Positions 1 through 12,215 of a stretch of DNA of 64,000 nucleotides are shown here, in pieces. The notes below the pieces were generated by a model that saw only the letters and a list, made by a program, of their open reading frames with translations, had not been told where the DNA came from and did no database searches. The translations under genes and the position numbers were made by a program. The number at the start of each line of letters is the position of its first letter. The first letter of the stretch is position 1. Source of the DNA: Synaphobranchus kaupii (taxonomy: Eukaryota > Chordata > Actinopteri > Anguilliformes > Synaphobranchidae); NCBI GenBank assembly GCA_029718625.1, contig CM056391.1, positions 2,393,663-2,457,662 of the forward strand, in the 5' to 3' direction.

Positions 1-204
1 TCTTCATCTACCAAATGGTTAGTTTTAGTGGCCATGTGTCCACACTTTCACCAATTAGGAGCCTATTGATTCAAATCAGTTTTTAAATGGATCTGTTAAA
101 TTATTTTCTTATCTTTTTTAAATAATATAGCACAATAAGCACAACGTGAACATGGGGAGTTTGTTCTACACGGCATGCATAGCTATTTCCGACATAATGA
201 TTTT

Positions 205-358
205 TAAGCGGGGCGAATAATTCCTCCAAACATGAAAAGCACCTAATTAAGAAAAATTAACAGCTTGTTAAAATTCTGGGATTGCAACTGTGGTTGCAAC
301 GAAAACCAGCATACACAGGGGTCCCCCAGGACCGGTTTGGGAACCCCTGATTTAGAGG
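205..358 (-). mobile_element. End of a hAT-like interspersed repeat
   Basis: Read on the minus strand, this starts with a CAGGGGTTCCCAAAC-type terminus followed by a stretch describing a slightly GC-rich then AT-rich repeat body. That terminus resembles the ends of hAT-type non-autonomous elements common in fish. Only one end is recognisable, and no partner end or target duplication was found. The flanking 1-200 is AT-rich with nothing else visible. Confidence 0.4.
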
Positions 359-688
359 ACGCGCTTTCTTGAACCAGAAATGATTCGCTGCGTTGCTGTA
401 CTGTGTCAGCTGAAAGGTGCGTTCTTGGCTGCATAAGGCCTCCTTTGGCAATGAAGTCGAGCGCACAGAAAACGCCTGAATCGAATCCCTGAAAGGGAAG
501 CCAAACCAAGATGGCGGAGACTGTGGGACATCCCGCCTTCTCCCGTTCTCCGTCCTCATTACTCTACACCATCTGTTTTCCTCCATTAATGAGATCTTCA
601 TGGAGCTCATTCACAAGGCCTAACCCAGGCCTAACCCAGGCCAGGAAAGAAAGATTAAAAATGTCTGTGCAGGAATTCTGTCGTTATC

Positions 689-968
689 GCCATGAGCGCA
701 CAAACGCACACGTGCACATACGCACGCACGCACACACACAGACAGACGCACACACACACACACACACAGACAGACGCACACACACCTGCTCCAAACTAAA
801 CCGTGTTCAGTTTCTAATGGTGAGCGAGAGGACGGCTGAATTGAGGCATTGGGCCTAATAAGAGCCTTTCCCCTTTTTCTTCAGTGGAGAACAGTCAAGT
901 CCGAGAGCCATTTTAGATCACACACACACATGCACACGCACGCACACGCACACGCACACGCACACACC
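689..968. repeat. CA/CACG-rich simple repeats
   Basis: Two imperfect CA-type arrays lie here, at about 700-790 and 918-968. Both are interspersed with CG and GA variants (CACG, CAGACAGACG). They are ordinary microsatellites. They create an open frame rich in His and Thr that is not a gene. Confidence 0.85.
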
Positions 969-2260
969 TCACACATACATGGACACACAGATCTACCCTC
1001 TAAAAAAAGGCCTGTAAAAAGTTGAATGTGAAAAAAATACTTACCAAAACTAATAGACCAAGTCTTACAAATGTTCTGCCTTTAAACACCAAAAACTGTC
1101 CAAAAGTTAAACATTTAAAAAAAAAAAAAGTAAATGTTTTCAATGAAATACAATTTAAATAAACATTTTATCCAAACAGATGCGAAGGTTTTCAAGTAGC
1201 TGTAAGCACCAAGTCTGTAAACCTCTTCACCGTTAAAACGTTTTGAGTATACCAACTACGAGCAAAGGGAACTTAATACTAATTAACTGTAATATGTAAA
1301 GGTTTTAATGTGTTTCGCACTTCAGACATTGTTAGTCTAAACACATCTGAATACATGTTGTCCTTGTAAGGCATAAGAGGATCTTTCAAATAAACAAAGA
1401 ATAAATAAATAATGAACCTTTGCACTGAACGGGAGAAGTTAGGTATGAAATTGAGATCGGATCCGGTTGTTTTCTGCATCGCTATGGTGATATTTTGGTG
1501 TTGTGAAGCGGAGGTATGACAGAACTAGAGCCATTTATTTTAATTATTTTTTTTTTTTTTCCATTAACGTCATTCATCTTGCTCGCACTTAGCACTCAAG
1601 AATGGGGAAAAAAAACAAAAAAACAACACCGACGCAGTCCTGAGCATGATTTGTAATGTGTGTGAAGTGATGGAGACTGGAAGCCCTGGAAGGGTCAGTA
1701 GACTGGAGTTCTGGACCGGTGGGGCGCGTCGCGGCAGGAGGGCATCAAATTAAAGGCACGACCTCCGGCCTCGCTGCCGCCAAGACCGCTGTGGGCCACA
1801 GGGCTACGACGATACACGGCGGAGGAGAAACGGAGAGCGGCTCGAACCGAGAGAACGGCAGGGGTGGAGCACGCGGTCAGATTTCACAGCGGTCAGCCGT
1901 GCCGTTGAGATGCGCTCTAAGTCAGAAAATAACATCAAATAATAATAATAACAAAAACATTCATTTCTTCTTTCAAAATTTTTGTTTCAGACATGTCCCG
2001 TGTTTGTCTCTGCTGTAATTTCCTCCTGAGATCAATGAAATATAATCTACCTATCTGTCTATGTCATACAGTATGGTTTACAATCAAATCTCTTTTCCCC
2101 CGTCACCCGTGAAACAAATTACCGCTGGAACATGTGTTAAGACCGCACTTATTATTTGACAATAACATATCGCAATTTGCAAATTTCCTTTTTCTAGGAA
2201 GAGAAAACAGCCACTATGGCGTTATGTGAGGCGGTTTTCACGCTTTTAGTACCAATGGGC
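969..2260. other. No gene recognised
   Basis: This is mostly AT-rich single-copy-looking DNA with short A or T runs. A GC-richer patch at about 1715-1915 gives a 99-codon frame of low-complexity composition (Gly, Arg, Ala, Thr) with no recognisable domain. I see no splice-supported exon. Confidence 0.5.
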
Positions 2261-2266
2261 CTGTCC

Positions 2267-2370
2267 TGAGCTCGTCCTCCGGAGCTACAAGAACATGCAC
2301 ACTACAGAGAGACGTGCGTGAGCTCGTCCTCCGGAGCTACAAGAACATGTACGCTACAGAGAGACATGCC
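2267..2370. repeat. Tandem duplication, 52-bp unit x2
   Basis: A 52-bp unit beginning TGAGCTCGTCCTCCGGAGCT occurs twice in direct tandem, starting at 2267 and 2319, with a few substitutions. The unit contains a short internal palindrome around CTCCGGAG. No function is evident. Confidence 0.85.
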
Positions 2371-2729
2371 TTTTCCGCCGTTCTTACGGTTTACTCAGCC
2401 TTCTGTGGCCAAACAATGACCATCAGTTTGATGAGCATGCCCCATCTCATCTGCTTAACACACACAGTAGGCAAAAGATTGAATGTTTTTCCAAAACTCA
2501 CTTAGCCCACTTTTACCAAATTTGAGGGAATCAACATTTTGGGTTATGTTAAATTGGTGGAGTTTTTTTTTTTTTTTGCATGCAAATGTTTATACTTAAA
2601 TCCCTAAGACTAATAGTGTAGGCTACAAGTAAAACTGCAAATATCTAACCATTTATAAGAAAAATTATACCCAGTTTGAAAAATATTGTTTATCAAAACC
2701 GACCTTATTGAGGTCTGCAATAGACAGTG

Positions 2730-3070
2730 TTCGTGCATCCGGCTATGGTTTTGTGAGAGCACAGACGAGCGCAAGCTCTCCTCGGTAGCCCGCTAAGCCA
2801 ATCGGCACTCTTCTCATCGCGGCGCAGTTCGCAAAGTCGAGAGAACCGGGGAGCCTGCGGAGCACGCGCAGCGCTCCGACACCAAACTCCCAGCGTGGCT
2901 CACACACACTCCCCCGTCTCACCTCCGCTAAGCGCCAGAGCACTTGCCACCTCCCGTTGACACGCATCCTCAGAATAGATCTGCTGGTGTTCGTCGTCTT
3001 TGTTGGCACCGCTGATTGCACGTGGGAGTCGAGCAAGGGATCCCCAGGACTAATATGCAAATGCCTCTCT
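2730..3070. promoter_or_regulatory. CpG-rich island, possible promoter / first exon
   Basis: This is a GC- and CpG-rich patch in AT-rich surroundings. A perfect octamer ATGCAAAT (POU factor site) lies at 3055-3062. On the minus strand, an ATG at 2967 opens 15 codons (MRVNGRWQVLWRLAE) that end exactly at a good splice donor, GCGGAG|gtgaga, with the cut after 2923. On the plus strand, a frame near 2957 reads like a signal peptide but begins at TTG, not ATG. No downstream exon is recognisable on either strand, so the direction and even the existence of a gene are uncertain. A CpG-island promoter is the most economical reading. Confidence 0.3.
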
Positions 3071-3554
3071 CAGCAACCATCTGCTAGGTTTACCTCTTGC
3101 TCCCTATTTTCTGTTTATTTTCGCAGTATTGATAACGTCCAATTTGTCACCGAAATGGGAAGTTATAAACACAGGCTACGCTGTGACCTACAGCTTCCGT
3201 TCTTTTTCCCCTGGCAAATTAACGGCGGATGAGCGAAGTGGTGTGTCAATTTAAGCGAGCTGCTATCGTCTTTAACAGCGATTTCAGTTAACCCTTACCA
3301 GCCCCCAATTTGCATCGTAAAAACATGCCTCCCTTGAACTCCTTCATTTCTGAACATAGATAAAGCTTTTTCTTTTCTTTTTGTTATATGCCAGACTTGC
3401 GACTTTGAACGTGACTACCGAGCTCTTGTTGAACAGTTTATTCATCCTCGTTAATCGAAACATGGTGCTAATTTGTGCGTCTGTAACACACGGTTTGTGT
3501 GCTTCTTATCGTGGTGTGAGTTTACATGTGATATGTGGTGTGTGCGTGTGTGTG

Positions 3555-3757
3555 TACTTGGACATGTGGATAATGGTTATGGAACTGGACTTGTAACTGA
3601 ATGGTTGCAGGTTTGATTCCCAGATAGGACACTGCCGTTGTACCCTTGAGCAAGATACTTTAACCTGAATTGCTTCAGTATATATCCAGCTGTATGAATG
3701 GATAAATGTAATAAGAAGTTGTGTAAGTCGCTCTGGATAAATGCCTGTAATGTTGTT
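3555..3757 (+). mobile_element. tRNA-headed SINE with L2-type tail
   Basis: There is a degenerate box A around GGATAATGGTTA and a box B GGTTTGATTCC. These are followed by a body reading through TACCCTTGAGCAAG and a tail with GTCGCTCTGGATAAATGCC. The GTCGCTCTGGATAA tail is the conserved 3' end shared by many fish SINEs and L2-clade LINEs, which allows mobilisation by the partner LINE. The copy looks nearly full length. Confidence 0.75.
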
Positions 3758-4589
3758 ATGTAGAGATGTCCTCTAGATATTTATCAAGCATGCTTTTGAC
3801 CTACTGTAGTAGCGAATGTCAAGACAACACGTCAGAAGTTGCAAAGCCTCCCACATTAGTCTGTTTGATTGTGCTCTCTGTCACCTGCCCTTCCTTCTGC
3901 TCAATGTACAATTATATAACATAATTGCTTTTCATATATAAACTATTCATTCAAAGCAGACCACATTACTGTACAGCTTCAGCTGAAATATGAGCCAGTT
4001 CAGATTGGGGTCTCGAATTAACAGCCGGGTTTTGGTCAGCCTGTGATCCCCTCCCCAGAAAGCCTTGACCGTAGTTTTTAAACGCGTTCATTAGTGACCG
4101 GTAAGCATCTGGACCGCTGTCCATATATGAAAGACTGACCTGAAAGGCTCAGACACCCACACGGTTTGATTTAATTGCCCTCGTTCACAGCTTGTGATGC
4201 TACTGACTTGAAATTCATTGAAAGCGCGTATTCTGTTCACAAACAAAATTGTATTTTTTTGAGCAAATATAACTTTGCGCAAACTTGCAGATACTCAACA
4301 TGACCCATTTAGGACAATCACTTCACAGAAAGTAAATAAATGTTATCAGCATTTTGGCACTATGGGTCACATCCACTGTTACACACATCTAAATAACCTT
4401 AATAAGTACTCTCACACATAAATGACACATTTTTTTTAAAGTCTTAAAATTAATGTTTTTAGCCTCACATTGCTGTAAACTGGATGTATTACCCTTATGA
4501 AAATCTCATACATAAGAGTCTATTTTTTCTAAGTGTACTTTAAGTACATCAACTTTTAAGTATAATTTGAAGTACTTTACTCCAATAGC

Positions 4590-4931
4590 CATTGTTACGT
4601 CCCAAAATCAACCCGTGTTTCAATAACCAGTACTGGACATAACACTAAGCCACGTTAAACGATAACCACAACCCAAAAGGAGGACCAGTCAAGCACACCG
4701 TGGTATAGAAAAGGGTAAACGGATGTTTATTAATATAAACACGTAAGGAAGTTATTCTCTAACTAAAGAATGAAAGACTCTACAGGACAAAAGCAGGCTG
4801 CAGGGTCTCACTGGACAGCCAGCATGCAGGTCTTCTCCTCCCAGGTCAGTCACAAGTCCGTTCGCATTTTCAAAACAGGAACCAAACCATTACTGTCTCT
4901 GGGCTATAACATGCATGATGTTCCCAAAATT
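4590..4931. mobile_element. Unclassified interspersed repeat, left part
   Basis: From about 4594 the text (TGTTACGTCCCAAAATC onward, with TTTATTAATATAAAC and ACAGGACAAAAGCAGG stretches) has the feel of a fish non-coding transposon or LTR-like repeat. The stretch at 15.88-16.14 kb is similar in style. I cannot define its ends or class. It runs directly into the 52-bp tandem array. Confidence 0.25.
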
Positions 4932-5172
4932 ATTATGCTAAGAGCAACGGAAAGGCGGTAGTCAGCGTATTGCGAAAGCACAGATTATGCTAACAGCAAT
5001 AGCAAGGCGGTAGCCAGCGTATTGCGAAAGCTCAGATTATGCTAACAGCAATGGCAAGGCGGTAGCCAGCGTATTGCGAAAGCACAGATTATGCTAACAG
5101 CAACGGCAAGGCGGTAGTCAGCGATGCTAACAGCAACGGCAAGGCGGTAGTCAGTGTATTGCGAAAGCAAAG
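4932..5172. repeat. Tandem array, 52-bp unit, nearly 5 copies
   Basis: Units beginning ATTATGCTAACAGCAA start at 4932, 4984, 5036 and 5088. A shortened junction then leads into a fifth unit at 5124 that carries an internal 16-bp deletion at its join. Units differ by point changes (GTAGTCAGC versus GTAGCCAGC). It is a minisatellite with no coding sense. Confidence 0.85.
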
Positions 5173-5363
5173 TTGTCATTGAATTTGGAACTGAAGGAAT
5201 TCAGGTGGGGACCAGGTACATCCCCGGCGTCCCCCAGATACGGGCATCTTTTCAAATCCTGCGACTAGGCGTCCCCGACTCCACGCATCTCCTGAAGAGG
5301 GTTGCCGGGCAACGGTGTGCGTCCTTCCACCAGCGCAGCTCCCAGGATCCCCGCGCAGGACCA

Positions 5364-5371
5364 TGACGTCA
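5364..5371. promoter_or_regulatory. Perfect CRE palindrome TGACGTCA
   Basis: A full cAMP-response-element palindrome sits in a GC-richer patch (5270-5410). It may be part of a repeat rather than of a host promoter, and no transcript features are seen next to it. Confidence 0.3.
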
Positions 5372-6074
5372 GCAGCTCCACCTGCGGGGGAGACGCAGAC
5401 AGACACAGCAGCCCAAAGCCAAGCAAACACAAAGCAGCACGAAAGACCCCCTCCCTTAAGACAATAAATAAATGTAACGTTTACCCAACGAAAGAAACGC
5501 TACCGTTGGCTAATAAACATGCCATGCGATCAATATAATGATTTGTTGTCACATTTGTACATCCTTGACAAAGCATCAGCTTTTTACATTATTATTTCCA
5601 TAATCAGTGTATTTTTAATGGAAACGTTGTACTGAGTGCTTCCACTTGTAAGGACAAAAATGTTATGCCGGCCAAAATTTCCAGATAATTTCAGTTATTT
5701 AATGTTCTTGCCAGCTAGCTAGGGCAGTCATGAGCTACAATATGTTACCACTGGGGAAATGCGTTAATGTTTTAATAATAAAATTGGAAGACTTCTTTGA
5801 CACGGCAGCCATGCTTGTTTTCATCCGGGGATCTTCTACTTCTGCCTGGCATGTGCAGTATCAAAAAGCCGAAAGAAATCTGAGTAAAATGTCTACATGC
5901 ACCAAAAAATCTAAAGATTGGGCAAAAATCCAGGTGTCTTAATCAGGTTTTGAATATGCCAATTATGACCATTTGCCGATAAAGATAATCAGATAAAGAC
6001 CATTTTAATAATCAGTACTGCCATAATCGGGGCAAGATCTGAGTAGAAGTGTGCAAGTACACACTGAGGGCCTT

Positions 6075-6172
6075 TAGCACACACAAAACCAATAACATGA
6101 CCAATGATTGGTCATGGTAATTGTTTTGCACCAATCATTGGTTGTGTTATTAAGTTTGCGTGTACTAAGGTT
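6075..6172. repeat. Short fold-back repeat
   Basis: The left half (AGCACACACAAAACCAATAA) is mirrored by the right half ending in TTATTAAGTTTGCGTGTACT. A second inner palindrome ACCAATGATTGGT sits between them. It looks like a small hairpin MITE, class unknown. Confidence 0.6.
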
Positions 6173-6192
6173 TTGCACATGTTAAGGTCTTA

Positions 6193-6705
6193 GGCTGTGT
6201 CCGAATACGACCCCTACACCCTTTTGAGGGCGCATATTTGAGTCCACTTCGTCAAAAACCTTTTTCTCACAAATGGGGTGTTAAAATACCAGGATGAACC
6301 CCTTATTTCCGGGGGTTTTGTTGAGGGAATTCAGGAGCACACTCATCTGCAGAACGGAAGTAACCCGGAAGTAAAAACGTAAAAGACGTTTGTATATGCA
6401 TAAGAAGATATGTATATGCATATCTATGGTCCAAGATATTTAGTCATTTGTTCATATTACAAATGACTTTAAATTTTTTAAATTAATTAATTAATTCTAT
6501 CTTCATTCATAATCTACACTTTGTAACAATCGTCATATGTTAACTGATTGATATTCTCAATAAAAAAAAATATTACAAACTACTTCCTCAATTGTTTGGA
6601 AAGAGTTTTGTGGGATTTCTTGTGCACACTGCTTGCAAAGTGAGGGGACAGGGCACATAGTAGACAGGGGTCTGAGTGCACAGTGGACAGGGAACAGGCC
6701 TTAGT
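6193..6705 (-). mobile_element. MITE, GGCTGTGTCCGAAT family, one end missing
   Basis: This is a reversed, diverged copy of the element at 61336-61901. Both share the GGCTGTGTCCGAAT terminus. Both share TGAGAATATCAATCAGTTAACATATG-like and CCCTGTCCACTGT-like internal blocks, read from opposite strands. Here the terminus is intact at 6193, while the other end stops at GGGAACAG near 6705 without the last 20 bases. It is non-coding, and its transposase family is not determinable. Confidence 0.75.
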
Positions 6706-6987
6706 AAATCAGGCCCAGAGTGTCTTAATTATGAATGAATGTTACGGTCCCCCAGCATTCCTTGCCGTTATCAGGGAACAATTAAAAAGGGATGAGAGCG
6801 GCAGAATGGACATACCTCAGCGATTGATTCGCATTAAAGATGCTCGCTGCGTCTTTTACACTCTGCACTTCCCAACAACGAGGCAGACGTGTTCTCTGAG
6901 GGGCTTTGTGTGTAAATTGGTGACTGAGCGAGATTGAAATGTAAGCAGCAGAGTCTTATTGATCGGGGCTGTTGAAGCGTTTTTACC

Positions 6988-7510
6988 CTCTCTGTAACGG
7001 CTTCTCTGTAACGGCTTCTCTGTAACGGCCTCTCTGTAACGGCTTCTCTGTAACGGCTTCTCTGTAACGGCTTCTCTGTAACGGCCTCTCTGTAACGGCT
7101 TCTCTGTAACGGCCTCTCTGTAACGGCTTCTCTGTAACGGCTTCTCTGTAACGGCCTCTCTGTAACGGCCTCTCTGTAACGGCTTCTCTGTAACGGCTTC
7201 TCTGTAACGGCTTCTCTGTAACGGCCTCTCTGTAACGGCTTCTCTGTAACGGCTTCTCTGTAACGGCCTCTCTGTAACGGCCTCTCTGTAACGGCTTCTC
7301 TGTAACGGCTTCTCTGTAACGGCTTCTCTGTAACGGCTTCTCTGTAACGGCCTCTCTGTAACGGCTTCTCTGTAACGGCCTCTCTGTAACGGCTTCTCTG
7401 TAATGGCCTCTCTGTAACGGCCTCTCTGTAACGGCTTCTCTGTAACGGCTTCTCTGTAACGGCCTCTCTGTAACGGCTTCTCTGTAACGGCTTCTCTGTA
7501 ACGGCTTCTC
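6988..7510. repeat. 14-bp minisatellite, about 37 copies
   Basis: The unit is GGCTTCTCTGTAAC, 14 bp, repeated about 37 times with almost no decay. Nearly all variation is a single T/C at the fifth base (GGCTTC versus GGCCTC, roughly 24 to 13). There is one extra change, GTAAT, near 7402. Because 14 is not a multiple of 3 and the unit has no stops in any minus-strand frame, long minus-strand frames with a 14-residue periodic peptide appear. These are artefacts of the repeat. Confidence 0.95.
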
Positions 7511-9388
7511 CGCTCGTTCACATCTAACCTCCCTCAATCAAGCGGCTTTCGGCTTAATCCATTTTTTTATTCCAATCCTCGCAGACCGAAGGGCCGACCC
7601 TTGGGCGGGAATACCGCCATTTTGTGCGGTCTTCTCCGTGAAAGAGAATTGAGTCCTCAGTTGACCCGCGCTCTCAAAAAGGATGCGTTCATATCCAACG
7701 CACTTTTTGCGTTGCTACTCTTGTCTTACTTTCAACACATTTTGTGTCAAATTAAACAGTTTATTTGTAAAAAAGTGTGACTGAATAATAGCAAAAAAAT
7801 GTGCTGTCCTTAAAACTATAGACACACAGGTGTGATCAGAAATGATGCATTTTGTGTTGTTTTTAACACATCTTGTTTGAGAGTGTCTCTGGTTATATTT
7901 TGGGATTTTGTAATATGTCCGTTTTCCGTAGTACAGCTGCATCCCTCTGTGCTGTGCTGTGGGACCGTCACCTCGGCAGGTCAGTGGGATGAGTACAGAC
8001 TCGGAGAAACATGTTTGGCGGTAAAACAACTCTGACAAACTAAAATTGATCCCATTTGGACTGTGAACTCCAACTTCTATAAACTCTGTCAGTTTAATTA
8101 ACATTAAGCATGTACTGTTAATGAATGAATCTACAGTGTGCTGATATAACCGTGTGCTGTACGGTACAGTCTCTGTACCAGCTTATTGCAGAATGCCTAG
8201 TTTAGCGAATTATGAAATGACAGTAGAGGTCAGTGCAGCTTGACATATCGTTCTTTTAAGGAAAGCAATTCATACAAAATTCGAGAGTCATTTATATGAA
8301 ATAAATCAATGCACTACAGAGGGAAACTCTATGTATCTGCATTTAAATGATAGTCTGACTTTACTGTCCCGGGACCGCATTTTGTATTCTGACGTTTATT
8401 CGAAGGGGAATTTCGGATACCCAAGTGCAGGGGCACTGGCAGGGATTTTACGCCCCATGGAAAAAATATCTGACATTCGGACCCACCTCCCCCAGCCCAC
8501 CCCACCCCATCCCTACACCTTCGCATGGCTCTCTCTCGCTCCCAGTCGTCTGGTCTCTACACTGTGCTGTCCAATAAAGCCCTGAAAAAATAATAAAACC
8601 TAAATAAACTCAATGCTAACAGCACATTTCATTCTGTCTATAGCACCAAATTCAATGGGTTTACATTTACATGCTCAAGTCTTATTAATGTTTATGAATC
8701 TTTAGTGTGATGTCACTAAATCAGGATCACTCTATAAAATTATATGGGTGAAAATGGGAATGAGGAATGGGAATGAGGATGGGAATGAGGAATGGGAAGA
8801 GTGACTGTAAATATTGTAATTGCACAGTATCATCAGTGTCTGTTCCAAGTAGAATATAATTACTGTACATAAGATCCATGTGTGATTATTTCATAAATAC
8901 ATGTATATATTCTGGTGTAAAAGTACCAACAATTATGATAATATGGTGACATTTAGCTTGTACTTACAGTATAGTGTAGATGAGTTCCCGTAAACAATGT
9001 AATATACTGTAAGTTGAAATATTCAGCAAAAAAATTATATTTGCATTCACTTATGACTATCTGGGTAAGGTTACATTTATGTTTGTTCCCGCCACAGCAC
9101 ATGTGTCAATGAGGTGCAGTTCAGCAGGCCTGTTGGTGATGCGTTTTCATCATTATAAAAAAGGAATCGGTGTAAAAACGTGGACAGGCCAATTCAGCAG
9201 AACAGCATCTCTCGTCAGGCCACACATTTCAATTTAACTACTCAATTATCCAACTGTTCATGTAATGCATAACATATGAAATCTTCTTAAGAGCTTGTGC
9301 AATAAAACGGGTGAATCGTCAGCAGATAAAAATCCATCAAAATATTTAAGGTTCATACTTACAATTGAGAAACAGACAGCTGATGCAT
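7511..9388. other. No gene recognised
   Basis: This stretch is AT-rich DNA. A short purine array of GGGAATGAGGAAT-like units lies at about 8752-8800. No exon-like signal or recognisable protein was seen on either strand. Confidence 0.5.
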
Positions 9389-9469
<81 letters not shown>

Positions 9470-9555
9470 AATAGACACACACGCACATGCAGAATCCCAT
9501 GCACACACACGCACGGACACACACACACACACACACACACACTCATGCAGAAACC

Positions 9556-9592
<37 letters not shown>

Positions 9593-9603
9593 GCGCACAC
9601 ACA
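9389..9603. repeat. CA microsatellite cluster
   Basis: A long (CA)n run lies at 9389-9466. Interrupted CA/CACG stretches follow to 9603, with two copies of a CATGCAGAAACCCAT-like spacer. All the His/Thr or Cys/Val frames here are repeat artefacts. Confidence 0.95.
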
Positions 9604-9947
9604 TTCACTCTGATAATTGTTGCTCTTCTCATTGAATTGACCTGACGAGCAGCATCATTGTGTTAGTTTGTTGTTTTTAAAGGCATACCAGTCAGCTGCT
9701 AAAGGATATTTTTCTCACTGTCCAACCGCTTTGATCGGAAAGACTATTTTCCTGGAGTTGGGTTCAACACCAGGCTAAATGGACCTGCTCAGGCTTAAAC
9801 TCAACCTTCCTTTAAAGAATGGTACATTCTTCACTTATTTATTTGCACCATGAAGAAAGCATTAAAGTAACTGATATGAACATGGATAATTATCATTCAT
9901 GTATTGCACTATATTTGCAATGCAACTTTATTTATACTGTGCATATA

Positions 9948-9949
<2 letters not shown>

Positions 9950-9988
<39 letters not shown>

Positions 9989-10080
9989 TTCCTTGCATGA
10001 AGACAACCATCTTCAGCATATAGTTTCATCATGGACAGTTGAACAAGAAAAAAAAAATATATATATATATATATTTTATT
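9950..10080. repeat. GT and TA microsatellites
   Basis: A (GT)n run of about 30 bases at 9952-9980 leads into TATATATA. A second A-run plus (TA)n lies at about 10050-10077. Confidence 0.9.
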
Positions 10081-10544
10081 ATTTTCTTTATTTAAAAAAC
10101 CTTGTAAAGGTGTTTGGGGGATTGTAAGGTGACAGCAGTATACATCCAAGCCAAAGAGAATCGTTTTATTGATCTGCCGGAAAAAAAAAAAGGAATGAGA
10201 AAACTGACAAAGAAAGAAGTGGGTGGATGTAACGCACTACTGGAGCAAAACACCTCTGAAAACCTTGAAAAGCCCTAAACTGTCACTCCTGACAGGATTC
10301 ATTGGCCATGCGCTTGCAAACAGCAGCGCTGTCGCCGTGCTCCCGTGTTTACACGCTCGGAAGACGCGGGCAAGCATCAGCAAAAACGTCTTTAAGATCC
10401 ACAGTTTTAGAGTGGAATCATCCGGAACATCTCTGCAGGTCTGCAGCGAAGAACCCCGCCTCCCGCCAGCTGTTTGCTTTAATTAAACACAGCCTGAGGA
10501 AAGAAATGCTAAATTACCAACTGCCAGTTACAGACTAGAGTTTA

Positions 10545-10545
<1 letters not shown>

Positions 10546-10580
<35 letters not shown>

Positions 10581-10619
10581 TCGCTCTCTCTCTCTCACAC
10601 TCGCTCTCTCTCTCTCACA

Positions 10620-10664
<45 letters not shown>

Positions 10665-10699
10665 TTGCTCTCTCTCTCTCACACTCGCTCTCTCTCTCG
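10546..10699. repeat. Interrupted CT microsatellite
   Basis: (CT)n runs are broken at regular intervals by ACACTCG or ACACTTG. The result is a higher-order unit of CTCTCTCTCTCACACTCG type, repeated five times. Confidence 0.95.
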
Positions 10700-12202
10700 A
10701 TCAATGATTCCAACTGTCAGTTACAACAATTCCAACTTGCTGAAACACAACTACATACTGTTTTGACCCAAGTATAAGTCACTGGATGTATATGAAAATA
10801 AGATCAATATAGAAGAAAACACAGACAGACAGACAGGGAAAAAATTAAGTATAAATGATAATTTGAAAAAGCAATGAGAATGGAAAAAAATAAAATAAAT
10901 ATATATATATATATATATTTACAAAAAAGGTAGTATTATTTATGTTACCTTTTGTCATGAAAACGCAATGAACGCATAAACACATAAATACCTGCCTAAA
11001 CACACACACATGCAGACTCTCTTTCTCCTTAGTTCCAAACACAGTAAATGTAAAGAGTACATTTATATTCAGTGCTTATGAGTCAAGCAGGGGTCACATG
11101 TACTCTCTCAGATTATATTTAACTGGGAAAGTTTGCAGCAAGTCTCTTAAGCTGTATTAGCTTCCTCTGTTCTGGGGGAGAGTGGAAATAAAAGTCTTAT
11201 AGATTTTGACCTGGAAATCAAAGAAAGATGTATTGGAGCAGGACCAGGATTATCCATAACTCATTAGATTTAGGTTTTTCTACCAGACTGCATCTAGTTC
11301 CCCTGCTGTCTCTCCCACCTCTACTAATTCAGGTTATGGTATTTTAGGTAAAATTTTAATTTTATGTTTCTATTATGTTTATTGCTTGCTACGGATGTAA
11401 TTTGTGTGTATTCAGGATTTGTATTTTGGCTATTGGTTAAGCACTCACACAAGTGCTTTAGCGATGTTGTATGTATAGCCGCTGGGGATGTCCTTATCCA
11501 GATGTGGCTCCATTGATCATATTAATCAGGTGAATGCACTTATGTCTCTCCTGCATGCAATATAAGGTAATGCAATATCTCTATAGCAGTTACTATGATG
11601 CTGGTCGTCATTGAAATGGTGGAGACAAACGGCTCATAACTGAGAAAGATGGGATCTCTTTTAACCTTACTATTAGGTTAGCATTTTACTGCCATTTGGG
11701 TTAAGGTTATTATGTTTTTTTTTTTCTTACATGTATTTCCTAATTCTCTAGGATGTCTTAAAAGCATTTTCTGAAGAAAATCACCAATTTATACAAATTA
11801 TACAGTCATTTCAGGTCATATACACCTGAACATAATAGGAAGGTTAACATGGCATCTTGTATAGTGATATCATAGCTTGAATAAGTTGGTGAGAAGTTCT
11901 GTCTCGTGTTTGCAGACTTGGGCGTTTTGAAGTTGCTGTTATTGTCTCATAAACCAGATTAAAAACGACAGCAGACAGAATGAGAATAGTGAGTTTTCAC
12001 ATAGAAAAATCTGAGAATGTTACTAATTGAAGACACTGGTATGGGCGATTGACAAATTAAATGACTGTTTCCATAACAACGGGATATGAGCTGTTGAATA
12101 GATCCGTCTCCTCAACTCTGGACTAGCGAGGCGAATCCTGGCGACTGCAGCGGCTGTCAGCAGGGAGTCCAAAAACCCAGTACTTTTAAAAACCAGTTGA
12201 TA
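10700..12202. other. No gene recognised
   Basis: This is AT-rich DNA with a (TA)n run at about 10900-10920 and T-runs near 11720. Only short frames without domains were seen. Confidence 0.5.
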
Positions 12203-12215
12203 ATGTTCTAGAACC

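Noticed and set aside
2957..3232. Plus-strand frame that looks like a signal peptide
   Set aside because: It starts at TTG and has no ATG or splice support. Hydrophobicity alone in a CpG-rich patch is weak evidence.
6856..7537. Minus-strand frames of 184 and 221 codons with a 14-residue periodic peptide
   Set aside because: They are by-products of the 14-bp minisatellite, which has no stops in any minus-strand frame. No unique domain flanks them.
9258..9613. Cys/Val- or His/Thr-rich open frames on both strands
   Set aside because: They are translations of a CA microsatellite.
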